NCBI GenBank assembly: GCA_018970625.1 | Contig: JAGWVZ010000005.1 | Location: 1-23,738, forward strand | From: Myxococcales bacterium | GTDB taxonomy: Bacteria; Myxococcota; Bradymonadia; REDH01 | Direction of reading: 5' to 3' | DNA length: 23,738 nucleotides | Part shown: positions 14,952 to 23,169 of the stretch, piece after piece | Layout of the letters: each line of letters opens with the position of its first letter | How positions within the stretch are numbered: position 1 is the stretch's first letter | Position numbers and translations under genes: made by a program | Notes under the pieces: generated by a model | Database searches by the model: none | What the model was told of the DNA's origin: nothing | The model's input: the letters and a program-made list of their open reading frames with translations, nothing else

Positions 14952-17282
14952 ATGTTTGTCGCCTTTAGTGGTCGTAGTCTGCGGCTCTGGTCTGTGCCAG
15001 CAGCGCTGGTGTTCATGGCAGCGTGCAGCAACGACGCTCGTCAGCTGGTGATCCGCGACACGTCGATTCTGCAGGACACGTCGGATACGTCGGGTCCGTA
15101 TGAAGTGATGACGGTGGTGTTCGACCCGCGCGGGGTCGAGACCGTGAACCTGGTGTACACGACGGCGGAGCTGGGTGAGGAGATCCGGGTCCCGATGACG
15201 GAAGTGCGTACGGACCGGTACATGGCCGAGATTCCCGGTCAGGTGTTGGGCACGCGCGTGCAGTACTGGGTCGAGGCCGAGAACAACGATGGGCAGGCGG
15301 CGACGGACCCAGTGGGTGCGCCGGATTCGGTATTTGCGTTCTCGATTGTGGACGGTCCGTTGCCGGACGCGGGTGGCGACACGGACTTTGAGCTGCCGGA
15401 CTTTGATGGCGGTGTGGACGCCGACGACGCGTTTGACGTGGTGGATGATGTGCAGGACGCCGGCGACGTCAACGATGCGTTTGACGGGGTGGACGACGTG
15501 CAGGACGTGGGCCCCGATGCGGACGATGCGGGTCCTGAGATCGATGTGGTGCCGGACGTGGAAGAGGCGGTCTGCGAGATCGCGTTCCTTGCGCCGCTGA
15601 ATCTGGCGTTTCTGGGTGCGCCGCAGGATCAGGATGCCCGAATTCCGGGTCATCAGACGCGGGTGGATCTGGAAGTGAGTCCGTTCGAGGGCGACGTGCA
15701 GGCGACGGTGACGCTGACGGTGGACGGGGCCGAGGTGGCATCGGGTGAGTTCATTGATCCGGCGTTCTCGTTTGAGAACGTGACGCTGGCCGACGGCGAG
15801 CGGATTCTGCAGGCCGATGCGGTGCTCACCAACGGCGCCACCTGCGCGGCGCGCATCTCGGTGATCGCCGAAGGTGCGATTCCGGATACCGACCGCGACG
15901 GGATTCTGGATTCGGACGACAACTGCCCGACGACGGTGAACACCGACCAGTCGGATCTGGATCGTGACGGGCTGGGTGACGTGTGTGACGATGATCGCGA
16001 CGGAGACGGCGTGCCGAACAGCCGCGACAACTGTCCGGTGCTGGCGAACCCTGACCAGGCCGATCTGGACGGCAACGGGGTGGGCGACCTGTGCAGCAAT
16101 GACCGCGATGGCGATGGCATTGTGAACACGGCTGATAATTGTCCGAACAACCCCAACTCCGATCAGGCCGACAATGACCGCGATCGTCAGGGCGATGTGT
16201 GCGACAACGACGACGACAACGACCGTGTGCTTGATCCGCGCGACAACTGTCCGCTGACGCCCAACGCCGATCAGTCCGATCGGGACCGGGACGGCCGTGG
16301 CGACGCTTGCGATGACGACTTTGACGGTGACGGCGTCTTGAACGACGTGGACAACTGTCCCGACGACGCGAACCCCGATCAGGCCGACCGCGACCGTGAT
16401 GGCGACGGCGATGTGTGTGATGACGTGGAGAACTGCTCGACCGCTGCGGACTGCCCGGGAGGCTTTATTTGCCTGCGTGGGTTGTGTGAAGAAGCGGTCG
16501 GGTGCGTGACGAATGCGGATTGCCTGGTGGGCACAGTGTGTCAGGCGGGTACATGCGTGTCGTCAGGCGAGATTCCCGACACCGAGTGCACGACGACGAC
16601 GGATTGTCCGGAAGGTCTGCTGTGTCAGTTTGGTCGCTGCGTGCCCGATCGCTGCATTGCCGACAACGACTGCCCCGGCGACCAGCGTTGTCTTTCGGGT
16701 GAGTGCATCGACGGCACGCTGCCGCTGCCCGGGGGCTGCTCGACCGACTCGGATTGCAATATCGATGAACAGTGTGTGGCGCAGCTGTGCATTCCGCGTC
16801 AGTGCCGCACGAGCCGCGATTGCGGCCGCGATGAGACATGCATCCGCGGCTTCTGCGCGCCGATCGATATCCCGATCGACCTGCCCGAGTGCACCACCGA
16901 TGATGACTGCCCGCTCTTCCTGCCGAGCTGTCTGCTGGGTATCTGCGTACCGAATATCCCAGGTCTGCCCGAGGGTTGCCAGACGGATGCCCAGTGCCCC
17001 GATAACCAGAGCTGCGTGCTGAGCGTGTGCATCAACTCGCAGTGTCGAACAGGCACCGATTGCGGCCCGAACCAGAACTGCCTGTTCGGTTTCTGCACGC
17101 CTGCCGACCTGCCGCTGCCCGTACCGGGCTCGTGCGACGACAACAGCGACTGCGTGGCAGGCTCCTCGTGCCAGTTTAGCGTTTGCCTGCCCGATTCGCT
17201 TCCGATTCCGGGTCCGTGCGGTCCCGGCGACTTCTGCGAAGCGCCGCTGGAATGTCAGTTCGGGTTCTGTCTGCCCTTCTGA
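14952..17282 (+). CDS. large lipoprotein with Ig-like domains, thrombospondin type-3 repeats and eleven Cys-rich modules
   Basis: A 776-aa exported protein. The signal peptide [21 protein letters not shown] ends in a lipobox-like MAAC (Met at -3 is less usual). An Ig-like beta domain follows at about 49-135 ([10 protein letters not shown].., [10 protein letters not shown]), then an Asp-rich linker at about 137-197, a second Ig-like domain at about 203-305, and five thrombospondin type-3 calcium-binding repeats from about 312 to 490 (DxDxDG runs with five D-N-C-P motifs). Eleven modules of the form C-x5-C-x5-C-x4-C end at the C-terminus (44 Cys; module 7 has one extra residue). The architecture suggests a calcium- and disulfide-stabilised surface or adhesion/stalk protein, of a type common in Myxococcota-like genomes. 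The start is set by GGAG at 14941-14944 and the signal peptide; a longer in-frame extension upstream looks non-coding. No enzyme motif is visible and the role is unknown. Confidence 0.85.
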   Translation: MFVAFSGRSLRLWSVPAALVFMAACSNDARQLVIRDTSILQDTSDTSGPYEVMTVVFDPRGVETVNLVYTTAELGEEIRVPMTEVRTDRYMAEIPGQVLGTRVQYWVEAENNDGQAATDPVGAPDSVFAFSIVDGPLPDAGGDTDFELPDFDGGVDADDAFDVVDDVQDAGDVNDAFDGVDDVQDVGPDADDAGPEIDVVPDVEEAVCEIAFLAPLNLAFLGAPQDQDARIPGHQTRVDLEVSPFEGDVQATVTLTVDGAEVASGEFIDPAFSFENVTLADGERILQADAVLTNGATCAARISVIAEGAIPDTDRDGILDSDDNCPTTVNTDQSDLDRDGLGDVCDDDRDGDGVPNSRDNCPVLANPDQADLDGNGVGDLCSNDRDGDGIVNTADNCPNNPNSDQADNDRDRQGDVCDNDDDNDRVLDPRDNCPLTPNADQSDRDRDGRGDACDDDFDGDGVLNDVDNCPDDANPDQADRDRDGDGDVCDDVENCSTAADCPGGFICLRGLCEEAVGCVTNADCLVGTVCQAGTCVSSGEIPDTECTTTTDCPEGLLCQFGRCVPDRCIADNDCPGDQRCLSGECIDGTLPLPGGCSTDSDCNIDEQCVAQLCIPRQCRTSRDCGRDETCIRGFCAPIDIPIDLPECTTDDDCPLFLPSCLLGICVPNIPGLPEGCQTDAQCPDNQSCVLSVCINSQCRTGTDCGPNQNCLFGFCTPADLPLPVPGSCDDNSDCVAGSSCQFSVCLPDSLPIPGPCGPGDFCEAPLECQFGFCLPF
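15888..16420 (+). repeat. thrombospondin type-3 repeat array in the lipoprotein gene
   Basis: Five degenerate repeats of about 100 bases, each encoding DxDGDG-type calcium loops, a D-N-C-P motif, a (N/T)-x-D-Q-(S/A)-D segment and a closing GDxCD. They diverge at the DNA level, so the array looks old rather than recently expanded. Confidence 0.85.
16429..17279 (+). repeat. array of eleven disulfide-rich C-x5-C-x5-C-x4-C modules
   Basis: Successive modules such as [36 protein letters not shown] and [18 protein letters not shown] have fixed cysteine spacing. They are separated by short linkers, several of them Pro-rich ([21 protein letters not shown]). Every module keeps four cysteines, consistent with two disulfides per module in an oxidising compartment. 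Confidence 0.9.
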
Positions 17283-17309
17283 TTTCCTGTTCGCCCGGGT
17301 CGTTCGCTT

Positions 17310-18125
17310 ATGAACTGTCGCTCGTGTCACGCGCAGCTGGCCGCCGGTTCGACCGCGTGCTTCTTCTGCGGCGCGGTACAGCAGCAGTCGTCGGTCGGTA
17401 ACGTGGGCGGTCGGGGTGCTCCTCAGGCGCCATGGAGCTGGTCGTCGCCGCCAGTGACGCAGGATTCCGAGACGTGGCGCATCTGGGTATCGTGGGTTCT
17501 TTTTGGCACCTATGGCCCGCTTGCCGGGCTGTATCTGCTTCAGCGGGAGGAGTGGAATGCCGGGTTGCGAGCAGCGCCGCCGATCGCCCCGTCGCAACGC
17601 GGACTGTATGTGTTTGCGCTCATCGTGTTCATGCCAGTCGTGGTGGTGCTGTTCTTCGGTTTCCTGATCGAGGTGGGCGGCGTGAGCTGGTACACGTCCG
17701 CGTATGACGCCTCGGCGAGTGATGCCGCGCCAGGAGGCTGGTGGAGTGGCCTTCAGGGTGCTTATGCCATGGGGGTGATGAACCTGAGCATGGTGAGCTA
17801 TCTGGTGGGTCTGGTGTTGACGGGGGACTTTCTGAACCGTCGCTTTGAGTCGCTTCTGCTGGAGACGTCGGGCGGCGACCCGCTGAGCCTGCTGCGCTAT
17901 CGCAAGCTGCGGGCGTTGCGCGTAGCGGCGCAGGTGGCGACCCTTCTGCCTGCGCTGCTGCTGCTGACGGTGCTGACGTCGGCGGTGCTGGTGGGCTGGT
18001 CGCACGTGTTGACGTTGCTGTGCTGGCTCGCAGCGTTGTCGATTCTGGTGTCTGCGTGGACCGGTTCGTGGCTGAATGTTGCGCCCTTCATGCGTTATCG
18101 GCAGGTGGTGAGTCCTTCGCCGTAA
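17310..18125 (+). CDS. zinc-ribbon multipass membrane protein of unknown function
   Basis: A 271-aa protein. It begins MNCRSC with a second CFFC pair at residues 17-20, a CxxC-x12-CxxC zinc ribbon that should sit in the cytoplasm. A short Gln/Ser/Pro linker and about five hydrophobic segments follow: WVSWVLFGTYGPLAGLYLL (~58-77), VFALIVFMPVVVVLFFGFLI (~101-120), VMNLSMVSYLVGLVLTG (~153-170), and two in the last 60 residues. A basic loop (LLRYRKLRALR) separates the last pair, and there is a periplasmic or cytoplasmic Ser/Ala/Gly loop near 125-145. I do not recognise a family; zinc-ribbon plus membrane proteins are common and poorly characterised. It starts 28 bases after the repeat lipoprotein stop, so cotranscription is likely, but the ribosome site is weak. 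Confidence 0.78.
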   Translation: MNCRSCHAQLAAGSTACFFCGAVQQQSSVGNVGGRGAPQAPWSWSSPPVTQDSETWRIWVSWVLFGTYGPLAGLYLLQREEWNAGLRAAPPIAPSQRGLYVFALIVFMPVVVVLFFGFLIEVGGVSWYTSAYDASASDAAPGGWWSGLQGAYAMGVMNLSMVSYLVGLVLTGDFLNRRFESLLLETSGGDPLSLLRYRKLRALRVAAQVATLLPALLLLTVLTSAVLVGWSHVLTLLCWLAALSILVSAWTGSWLNVAPFMRYRQVVSPSP

Positions 18126-18149
18126 CGGGTGGGTCGCTGCCGCCGGGGC

Positions 18150-18171
18150 GCATCACAGACGGTTCTGATGC
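18150..18171. terminator. candidate terminator between the zinc-ribbon gene and panC
   Basis: GCATCA (18150-18155), a 10-base loop, TGATGC (18166-18171), with partial GG/CC extension across a bulge. It lies in the 74-base gap between two convergent genes. There is no T-run, so position and the perfect stem are the only support. Confidence 0.3.
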
Positions 18172-18199
18172 CCGGAGAGGCAGTCAGGGCGGCGGTGAT

Positions 18200-19066
18200 T
18201 CAGGCGTTTGGTGCGTCGAGACGCAGGTTGTCGATGAGTCGGGTTTTGCCGCAGAACACGGCGAGCGCCATGACGACACCGCGATCATGGTCGAGGGTCA
18301 GGCCGGCGAGGTCGTGCAGATCGTCGGGATCGACGGCGTTGATGTAGTCGATGCGCAGATCAGGTTCGGCGGTGACAGTGGCCGTTACGTCGGCCACCAG
18401 ACGGTCGACGTTTCTTTGTCCCTGCTCCCATGACCTTGCCGCGGCAAAGAGTGCGCGTGAGAGTGCGAGCGCAGACTGTCGCTCGCTGGTGGAGAGGTGG
18501 ACGTTTCGCGAGGACATGGCGAGTCCATCGGGTTCGCGGACGGTGGGTACGCCGACGATCTGAACGGGCATGTCGAGGTCGCGCACGAGGCGTCGAATGA
18601 CGGCCAGCTGCTGAAAGTCCTTCTGGCCGAAGTAGGCGCGTGTGGGTTGCACCGCGTTGAGCAGCTTGGTGACGACGGTTGCGACGCCGTCGAAGTGGCC
18701 GGGTCGGGTGGCGCCACAGAGCCCGTGGGTGAGTCGTGCGACCGAGACCGTGGTGGTGTGGTCGGGTGCGTACATGTGTCTGGGTTCGGGCATCCAGAGA
18801 ATGCCGATTCCGGCCTCGCGGGCGCGGACGGTGTCTCCGTAGGGGTCCCGGGGGTATTTTTCGAGGTCAGCGGGGTCGTTGAACTGGGTAGGATTCACGA
18901 AGACCGAGGCGACGGCGATGCTGTTTTCGTCGGCCGCCCTGCGAAAGAGGGTCTGGTGGCCCTGGTGGAGAAATCCCATGGTGGGCGCAAAGCCGATCTG
19001 TGCGGCGCGAAACGGGAGCAGCGCGTTTCGCAGCTCGTCGATGGACTGAACAATGCGCATGGTCAT
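18200..19066 (-). CDS. panC: pantoate--beta-alanine ligase (pantothenate synthetase)
   Basis: A 288-aa cytoplasmic enzyme that joins pantoate and beta-alanine with ATP to make pantothenate, the CoA precursor. The family motifs are all visible: PTMGFLHQGH (about 28-37, nucleotide-binding HIGH-like), FVNPTQFN (pantoate site), RPGHFDGVATVV, FGQKDFQQ, and MSSRNVHL (KMSKS-like). Length matches the usual 280-290. ATG 19066 overlaps the TGA of panB as ATGA, so the two are translationally coupled; a second ATG at 19060 is an alternative start. panD (aspartate decarboxylase, beta-alanine source) is not in the window. Confidence 0.96.
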   Translation of the reverse strand: MTMRIVQSIDELRNALLPFRAAQIGFAPTMGFLHQGHQTLFRRAADENSIAVASVFVNPTQFNDPADLEKYPRDPYGDTVRAREAGIGILWMPEPRHMYAPDHTTTVSVARLTHGLCGATRPGHFDGVATVVTKLLNAVQPTRAYFGQKDFQQLAVIRRLVRDLDMPVQIVGVPTVREPDGLAMSSRNVHLSTSERQSALALSRALFAAARSWEQGQRNVDRLVADVTATVTAEPDLRIDYINAVDPDDLHDLAGLTLDHDRGVVMALAVFCGKTRLIDNLRLDAPNA

Positions 19067-19866
19067 GACTCGAAGGAGTGTGCATCGTCGGGCCAGGTAC
19101 GAGCTTTGACCTCGTCGATGTAGGCTTTCACGGCCTGGCGGGTGTCACCGGCCAGATGTGCGAAATGCTTCAGGAATTTGGGTTTGAAGGTGTCGTTGAG
19201 CCCGAGCAGGTCATAGCAGACGAGCACCTGGCCGCTGGTGCCATTTCCGGCGCCGATGCCGATGGTGGGAATGCTGAGCGCTGCGGTGACGTCGTTGGCG
19301 AGCGTTCGGGGCACCATTTCGAGAACAATGGCGTATGCGCCAGCCTGCTGGAGTGCGAGGGCGTCGGCCTTCAATTTTTCTGCAGCAGCGCCGCGGCCCT
19401 GCACATGAAATCCGCCGAGCGCGTGTACGGACTGTGGGGTGAGTCCGAGGTGCCCCATGACAGGAATGCCGATGGAGACGAGTCTTGCGACGAGCTCGGC
19501 CTGTTCCTGTCCGCCTTCGAGTTTGACGGCGTGTGCTCCACCCTCGGCCATGATGCGCATGGCGTTGTGGATGGAGGAATCGAGGGACGCCCCATAGCTG
19601 CCAAAGGGCATGTCGGCGACGATGTGTGCGTGCCGCGTGCCGCGTGCGACGGCAGCGGTGTGATAGATGATGTGTTCGAGCGAGACGGGCAGCGTGGTGG
19701 CGTGTCCCTGGATGACATTTCCGAGTGAGTCACCGACGAGGAGCGCGTCGACACCGGCGTCGTCGAGGAGACGGGCGAAGGTGGCGTCGTAGGCGGTGAC
19801 AACGGTGATGGGTACGCCGTTCTGGTAGTTTTTCTGAAGCGAACGGAGGGTCTTCTGTTGGCTCAT
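19063..19866 (-). CDS. panB: 3-methyl-2-oxobutanoate hydroxymethyltransferase
   Basis: A 267-aa cytoplasmic enzyme, the first committed step of pantothenate synthesis: transfer of a hydroxymethyl group from methylene-tetrahydrofolate to ketoisovalerate, giving ketopantoate. Motifs: TAYDATFARLLDDAG (metal/substrate region), LVGDSLGNVIQGH, DMPFGSY, KLEGG, GHLGLTPQSVHALGG, EMVP with the catalytic Glu, and GIGAGNGTSGQVLVCYDLLG. It normally forms a (beta/alpha)8 barrel decamer. ATG 19866 (MSQQKTLRSL) is chosen because the conserved region begins there; the longer frame runs into the intergenic region. It is the first gene of a two-gene panB-panC operon, and its substrate link to folate makes the nearby folE2 a loose pathway companion. 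Confidence 0.96.
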   Translation of the reverse strand: MSQQKTLRSLQKNYQNGVPITVVTAYDATFARLLDDAGVDALLVGDSLGNVIQGHATTLPVSLEHIIYHTAAVARGTRHAHIVADMPFGSYGASLDSSIHNAMRIMAEGGAHAVKLEGGQEQAELVARLVSIGIPVMGHLGLTPQSVHALGGFHVQGRGAAAEKLKADALALQQAGAYAIVLEMVPRTLANDVTAALSIPTIGIGAGNGTSGQVLVCYDLLGLNDTFKPKFLKHFAHLAGDTRQAVKAYIDEVKARTWPDDAHSFES

Positions 19867-19903
19867 GACGCTCAGTGTAAAGAGAGACAACCCGAGTGTG
19901 GGT

Positions 19904-19932
19904 TGGGTACGGGTGTTGCGTCCGGAGTGCAA
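19904..19932 (-). promoter_or_regulatory. candidate promoter for panB-panC
   Basis: On the minus strand, TTGCAC (complement of 19927-19932), 17-base spacer, TACCCA (complement of 19904-19909). This would leave a leader of about 30 bases. The -10 is weak (only TA matches); the geometry matches the other promoters here. Confidence 0.3.
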
Positions 19933-20000
19933 GGCTGGAAGTAGCCGGTGGTTCAGTGTTTGCGTTCGGCTTGAATCCGTGCGCGTCTGGCAGCTTCGGG

Positions 20001-20029
20001 TTGCCTGATTGGCGGCCTTGTTCTAGTGT
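20001..20029 (+). promoter_or_regulatory. candidate promoter for the coiled-coil lipoprotein gene
   Basis: TTGCCT (20001-20006), 17-base spacer, TAGTGT (20024-20029). The -35 hexamer and spacing are identical to the candidate at 14891. The leader would be about 30 bases with a strong AGGAGAG ribosome site at 20051-20057. Confidence 0.4.
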
Positions 20030-20065
20030 CACGCGTCCTTGTAACCGTGCAGGAGAGATACAGGC

Positions 20066-20860
20066 ATGTGGTATCGTCTGGCAGTTTGTCTGATTCTGGT
20101 TTCTGGTACCGTCGCCTGTGGCGGTAAGCAGGTGGAGACGCAGATTCCACTGGATGAGGCGCGTGTCCTGAATAGTGAGATCACGTCGAGCTTCGTTCGA
20201 ACGCAGTCGCTGCTGGAAGAGTCATCGATGACGGCTCGCACGCTCTCCGAGCTGCCATCGGGAGTGACGGCGTCTGATTTCGACGGTGACATGGTGCGGG
20301 AGGTGTTGACCGCGTGCTTTACGTCGAGCGTGGTGCTGGATCGTGAGCGTAGCGCGGACGAGGTACCCCGAGGTGCGGTGGCCGAGCCGGGCCCGAGTCA
20401 CCGTCCGTTGACGGAACGTCCGCCGGTGGGTCGAGCGCTGGCTTGCGCGCCAGCGCGTATGCACGCGCTGGAGAGTTACGTGACGAGCGCGCAGGCATCG
20501 GTTCGCGATTTTCTGATGGAGCGGGTGCTTCGTGTCGATGTGCTGCGTGTGGATCTGAACGACACGCTGGTTGTGCAGCTGAATGAGCTGGAGGACACGG
20601 CGAGCGAGGTGCGCGCGGAAGCGGAGCGTCTTCGGGGAGTGGCTGAAGAGCGTCGCGCGTTGGCGCAGTCCTCGGGCGGCGATGATCTTGCTCGCCGTCA
20701 GAACGAGCTCGACTACGACGCGATCACCGGTGAGTTTGACCAGATCACCGCGGTGCTGGACCAGATCGACGGGCAGCTTGCCGACATGCGACAGGTGAGA
20801 CGTCAGCTGATCGAAGAGGCGACGCGGAACATTGCTCTGCTGGGTGCATCCGAAAACTGA
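20066..20860 (+). CDS. putative coiled-coil lipoprotein of unknown function
   Basis: A 264-aa protein with AGGAGAG eight bases before the ATG. The N-terminus MWYRLAVCLILVSGTVACGG is a short signal peptide ending in a loose lipobox (TVAC, Thr at -3), so lipidation is likely but not certain. After a helical segment (residues ~25-60), a region with two Cys (TACF, LACAP) could form a disulfide. The C-terminal half is long, charged and heptad-like (LNELEDTASEVRAEAERLRG.., ITAVLDQIDGQLADMRQVRR), consistent with a coiled coil in the periplasm. No enzyme motif is seen and I do not recognise a family. It sits between panB (divergent) and citrate synthase, which has its own likely promoter. Confidence 0.75.
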   Translation: MWYRLAVCLILVSGTVACGGKQVETQIPLDEARVLNSEITSSFVRTQSLLEESSMTARTLSELPSGVTASDFDGDMVREVLTACFTSSVVLDRERSADEVPRGAVAEPGPSHRPLTERPPVGRALACAPARMHALESYVTSAQASVRDFLMERVLRVDVLRVDLNDTLVVQLNELEDTASEVRAEAERLRGVAEERRALAQSSGGDDLARRQNELDYDAITGEFDQITAVLDQIDGQLADMRQVRRQLIEEATRNIALLGASEN

Positions 20861-20892
20861 TTTGAACGCAGTCATGCTCCAACCGTGAAGGC

Positions 20893-20921
20893 TGGACGTT
20901 TGTAGAACTGGTCCTTATACC
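20893..20921 (+). promoter_or_regulatory. candidate promoter for citrate synthase
   Basis: TGGACG (20893-20898), 17-base spacer, TATACC (20916-20921). Both hexamers match sigma70 consensus at four of six positions. The leader would be about 55 bases and carries AGGAG at 20971-20975. Confidence 0.4.
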
Positions 20922-20982
20922 TGCGCGTCGGCCGACGAACCTGTCGCCCACCTGCCGAAACTCCATCCCGAGGAGACGTCCA

Positions 20983-22119
20983 ATGTCCGCTCCCTACGTA
21001 AAAGGTCTTGAAGGCGTAATCGCAGCAGAATCCAAAATCTGCTTTATCGACGGTGATTTGGGTGAGCTGCGCTATCGTGGTTATGCCATTCAGGACCTGG
21101 CGGAACATTCCACCTTCAGTGAGTCGGCCTACCTGTTGCTGTACGGCAAGTTGCCCACGCAGGCTGAACTGAACGCCTTTGATGCCAAATTGACGGCCCA
21201 CCGCGCCATCGATGACTCGATCGTGGCTGTGCTGAAGGGTCTTCCGAAGGACGCGCACCCGATGATCGCGCTGCAGACCGCGCTGGCTGCTCATGGTGCG
21301 CTCTCGCCTCTGGCTGCCGGTCACAACGAAGCGAACTTTGACCGCGCCATCGCGCTGATCGCACGCACCCCGACGATGGTGGCGGCGTTTCAGCGCATCT
21401 CGGAAGGCAAGGAGCCGCTGGCGCCGCGTTCTGACCTGGGTCATGGGCAGAACTTCCTGTACATGCTGAGCGGCAATGTGCCTGACGAAGAGACCGGAAA
21501 GATCTTTGACGTCGGTCTGGTGCTGCACATGGAGCACGACCTGAACGCCTCGACCTTCGCGGGTCGCGTGGTGGCCGGCACGCTGGCTCCGCTCGATGCG
21601 TCGGTGTCGGCTGCCGTGGGCGCGTTGTACGGACCGCTCCATGGCGGCGCGAACGAGGCTGTGCTCGACCAGATTGACTCGATTGAGTCGCCCGAGAAGG
21701 CGGAAGAGTGGGTGCTCACGTCGCTCGCCAACAAGACCAAGATCATGGGCATGGGGCACCGCGTGTATCGCGCGAAGGACCCCCGCTCGTTTGTTTTTCA
21801 GGGCTATCTGGACCGGATCGCCGAGAAGTACGGCCCGAACGCCAACTACAAGAAGCTGCTGGTCATTGAATCCACGATGCGTCGTGAGATGGAGGCCAAG
21901 GGTCGCAAGATCTACCCGAACGTCGACTTCTTCTCGGGCACCCTCTATCAGCTGATGGGGATTCCCACGGTGCTGTTCACCCCCATCTTTGCGATTGCCC
22001 GCATGGTCGGCTGGACCGCCCACATTCTGGAGCAGTGGGAAGACAACCGTCTGTTCCGCCCCGAGTCGATTTACCTGGGCGACAAAGACGTGAAGTGGGT
22101 GCCGTTCTCGCAGCGCTAA
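20983..22119 (+). CDS. gltA: citrate synthase
   Basis: A 378-aa cytoplasmic enzyme that condenses oxaloacetate and acetyl-CoA to citrate, the entry step of the TCA cycle. The catalytic triad is visible: His220 in GPLHGGANE, His259 in GMGHRVYR and Asp315 in NVDFFSG. MEHDLNAST, the N-terminal ICFIDGDLGELRYRGYAI and the C-terminal arginine loop WEDNRLFRP are also typical. The length fits the short citrate/2-methylcitrate synthase branch (as in Bacillus CitZ) rather than the ~430-aa enterobacterial GltA with NADH-sensing extension. 2-methylcitrate synthase is the main alternative; no prp genes are nearby, which favours citrate synthase. AGGAG lies seven bases before the ATG, and codon use looks strongly biased, as in a highly expressed gene. 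Confidence 0.94.
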   Translation: MSAPYVKGLEGVIAAESKICFIDGDLGELRYRGYAIQDLAEHSTFSESAYLLLYGKLPTQAELNAFDAKLTAHRAIDDSIVAVLKGLPKDAHPMIALQTALAAHGALSPLAAGHNEANFDRAIALIARTPTMVAAFQRISEGKEPLAPRSDLGHGQNFLYMLSGNVPDEETGKIFDVGLVLHMEHDLNASTFAGRVVAGTLAPLDASVSAAVGALYGPLHGGANEAVLDQIDSIESPEKAEEWVLTSLANKTKIMGMGHRVYRAKDPRSFVFQGYLDRIAEKYGPNANYKKLLVIESTMRREMEAKGRKIYPNVDFFSGTLYQLMGIPTVLFTPIFAIARMVGWTAHILEQWEDNRLFRPESIYLGDKDVKWVPFSQR

Positions 22120-22165
22120 GGGTGCAGGGCGGCGGTCCGGTCAGACGGTGTTCGAGAGGCGCTGA

Positions 22166-22192
22166 GGCCTGATCGCGCACGGATTCAGGGCC
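22166..22192. terminator. candidate terminator between gltA and folE2
   Basis: GGCCTGA (22166-22172) pairs with TCAGGGCC (22185-22192) with one bulged G, across a 12-base loop, in the short gap between convergent gltA and folE2 (it overlaps the folE2 stop). A wider imperfect repeat (22125-22137 with 22205-22217, 12 of 13 positions) encloses it. No T-run. Confidence 0.35.
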
Positions 22193-23042
22193 AAACGCTC
22201 GTTTGACCACCGCCCTGAATGCCATCCAGGTCATCACTGCCTACGGCTGCGTAGGCGTTGTGATTGTGGATGGACTCTTCGTTTTCGGCCTCGACGTAGA
22301 ACCAGGTAATGCGTTGGTCGGCGCGGAGTCGGGTGGCGACGTTGCGAACGAGGTCCTCGACGAACACGGGGTTGTCGTAGCTGTGTTCGGTGACCCATTT
22401 TTCGTCGTCGCGCTTGAGCAGCGGCCAGATGGGGGACGACGCGGACTGTTCGGCGTACTCGATGAGCTCTTCGATCCAGACGAGCTCCCGAAAGCGAATG
22501 CTCATGCGTACCATGGAGCGCTGGCAGTGTGCGCCGCGCGCGCTGATCGCCTTGCTGCAAGGGCAAAGCGTCATGACGGGCACTTCGACGCCGAGCGTGA
22601 AGCGGGCTTCTTTTTCTTCGGCATCACCGACAAACCAGCATCGGGTTTCGAGTGATGATTCCTGCTTCGAGACCGGCGCCTGCTTGCGAACAAAGTACGG
22701 GAACTCCACACGTACCATGGAGCGCTCGGCGTCGAGCCGATTGCGCAGGTCGTCAACGAGGTCGGGCAGGGTCTCGAGCGAGATTTCGCCTTTGTGCCGC
22801 TCAAGCGCGGTGATGAACCGCGACATGTGGGTGCCCTTGAAGTGGTGCGGCAAATCGACGGTGAGCTTGAAGGTGCCCACGGTTCCTTGTCGCTGATTGG
22901 CGCGGTCCCAGACGACCATGGGGTAGCGCAGCTTCGTGACACCCACCTGACGCAGGGGGATTCCGCGTTCGTCGGGGGAGGCCTGGATATCGACGAGCGA
23001 AGCCGGTTTGGACGCCTTATCGGCCGACTTTCGGCTGGGCAT
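22185..23042 (-). CDS. folE2: GTP cyclohydrolase IB (FolE2 type)
   Basis: A 285-aa cytoplasmic enzyme that converts GTP to dihydroneopterin triphosphate, the first step of folate (and some tRNA-modification) biosynthesis, in organisms using the metal-flexible type IB enzyme instead of zinc-dependent FolE. Signatures: DIQASPDERGIPLRQVGVTK near the N-terminus, LTVDLPHHFKGTHMSRF, the catalytic-Cys loop TLCPCSKAIS, and the metal-binding ENEESIHNHNAYA near the C-terminus. One position is unusual: the usual G-A-H-N-Q-R segment reads GAHCQR. ATG 23042 is preferred; a GTG three codons upstream (23051) is possible. The N-terminus is Lys/Ser-rich and probably disordered. It is convergent with gltA. Confidence 0.92.
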   Translation of the reverse strand: MPSRKSADKASKPASLVDIQASPDERGIPLRQVGVTKLRYPMVVWDRANQRQGTVGTFKLTVDLPHHFKGTHMSRFITALERHKGEISLETLPDLVDDLRNRLDAERSMVRVEFPYFVRKQAPVSKQESSLETRCWFVGDAEEKEARFTLGVEVPVMTLCPCSKAISARGAHCQRSMVRMSIRFRELVWIEELIEYAEQSASSPIWPLLKRDDEKWVTEHSYDNPVFVEDLVRNVATRLRADQRITWFYVEAENEESIHNHNAYAAVGSDDLDGIQGGGQTSVWP

Positions 23043-23093
23043 GACACTCACACGTGGGCGAAGAAAACAGGGATGCGACGCATCTGTGGGCGG

Positions 23094-23122
23094 CCCCTAT
23101 AGCACGCGGGAGAGCACTGCAA
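23094..23122 (-). promoter_or_regulatory. candidate promoter for folE2
   Basis: On the minus strand, TTGCAG (complement of 23117-23122), 17-base spacer, TAGGGG (complement of 23094-23099). An overlapping TATAGG at 15-base spacing (complement of 23096-23101) is a better -10 but too close to the -35. The leader would be about 45 bases. Confidence 0.4.
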
Positions 23123-23169
23123 GCGTGTGTCGCAACGGCGGATGGCGAAGCGCCGAGCGTCGACAGGCG

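Noticed and set aside
15888..16420. thrombospondin type-3 DNA repeats considered as a CRISPR or minisatellite
   Set aside because: They are in-frame, diverged at DNA level and encode calcium-binding loops; no direct repeat/spacer pattern.
16563..18005. 480-codon minus-strand frame opposite the lipoprotein and zinc-ribbon genes
   Set aside because: It crosses two real genes and their gap, is Arg/Ala/His/Gln-rich and lacks recognisable motifs.
20872..22023. 383-codon minus-strand frame opposite citrate synthase
   Set aside because: Antisense shadow of gltA; no ribosome site or motif.
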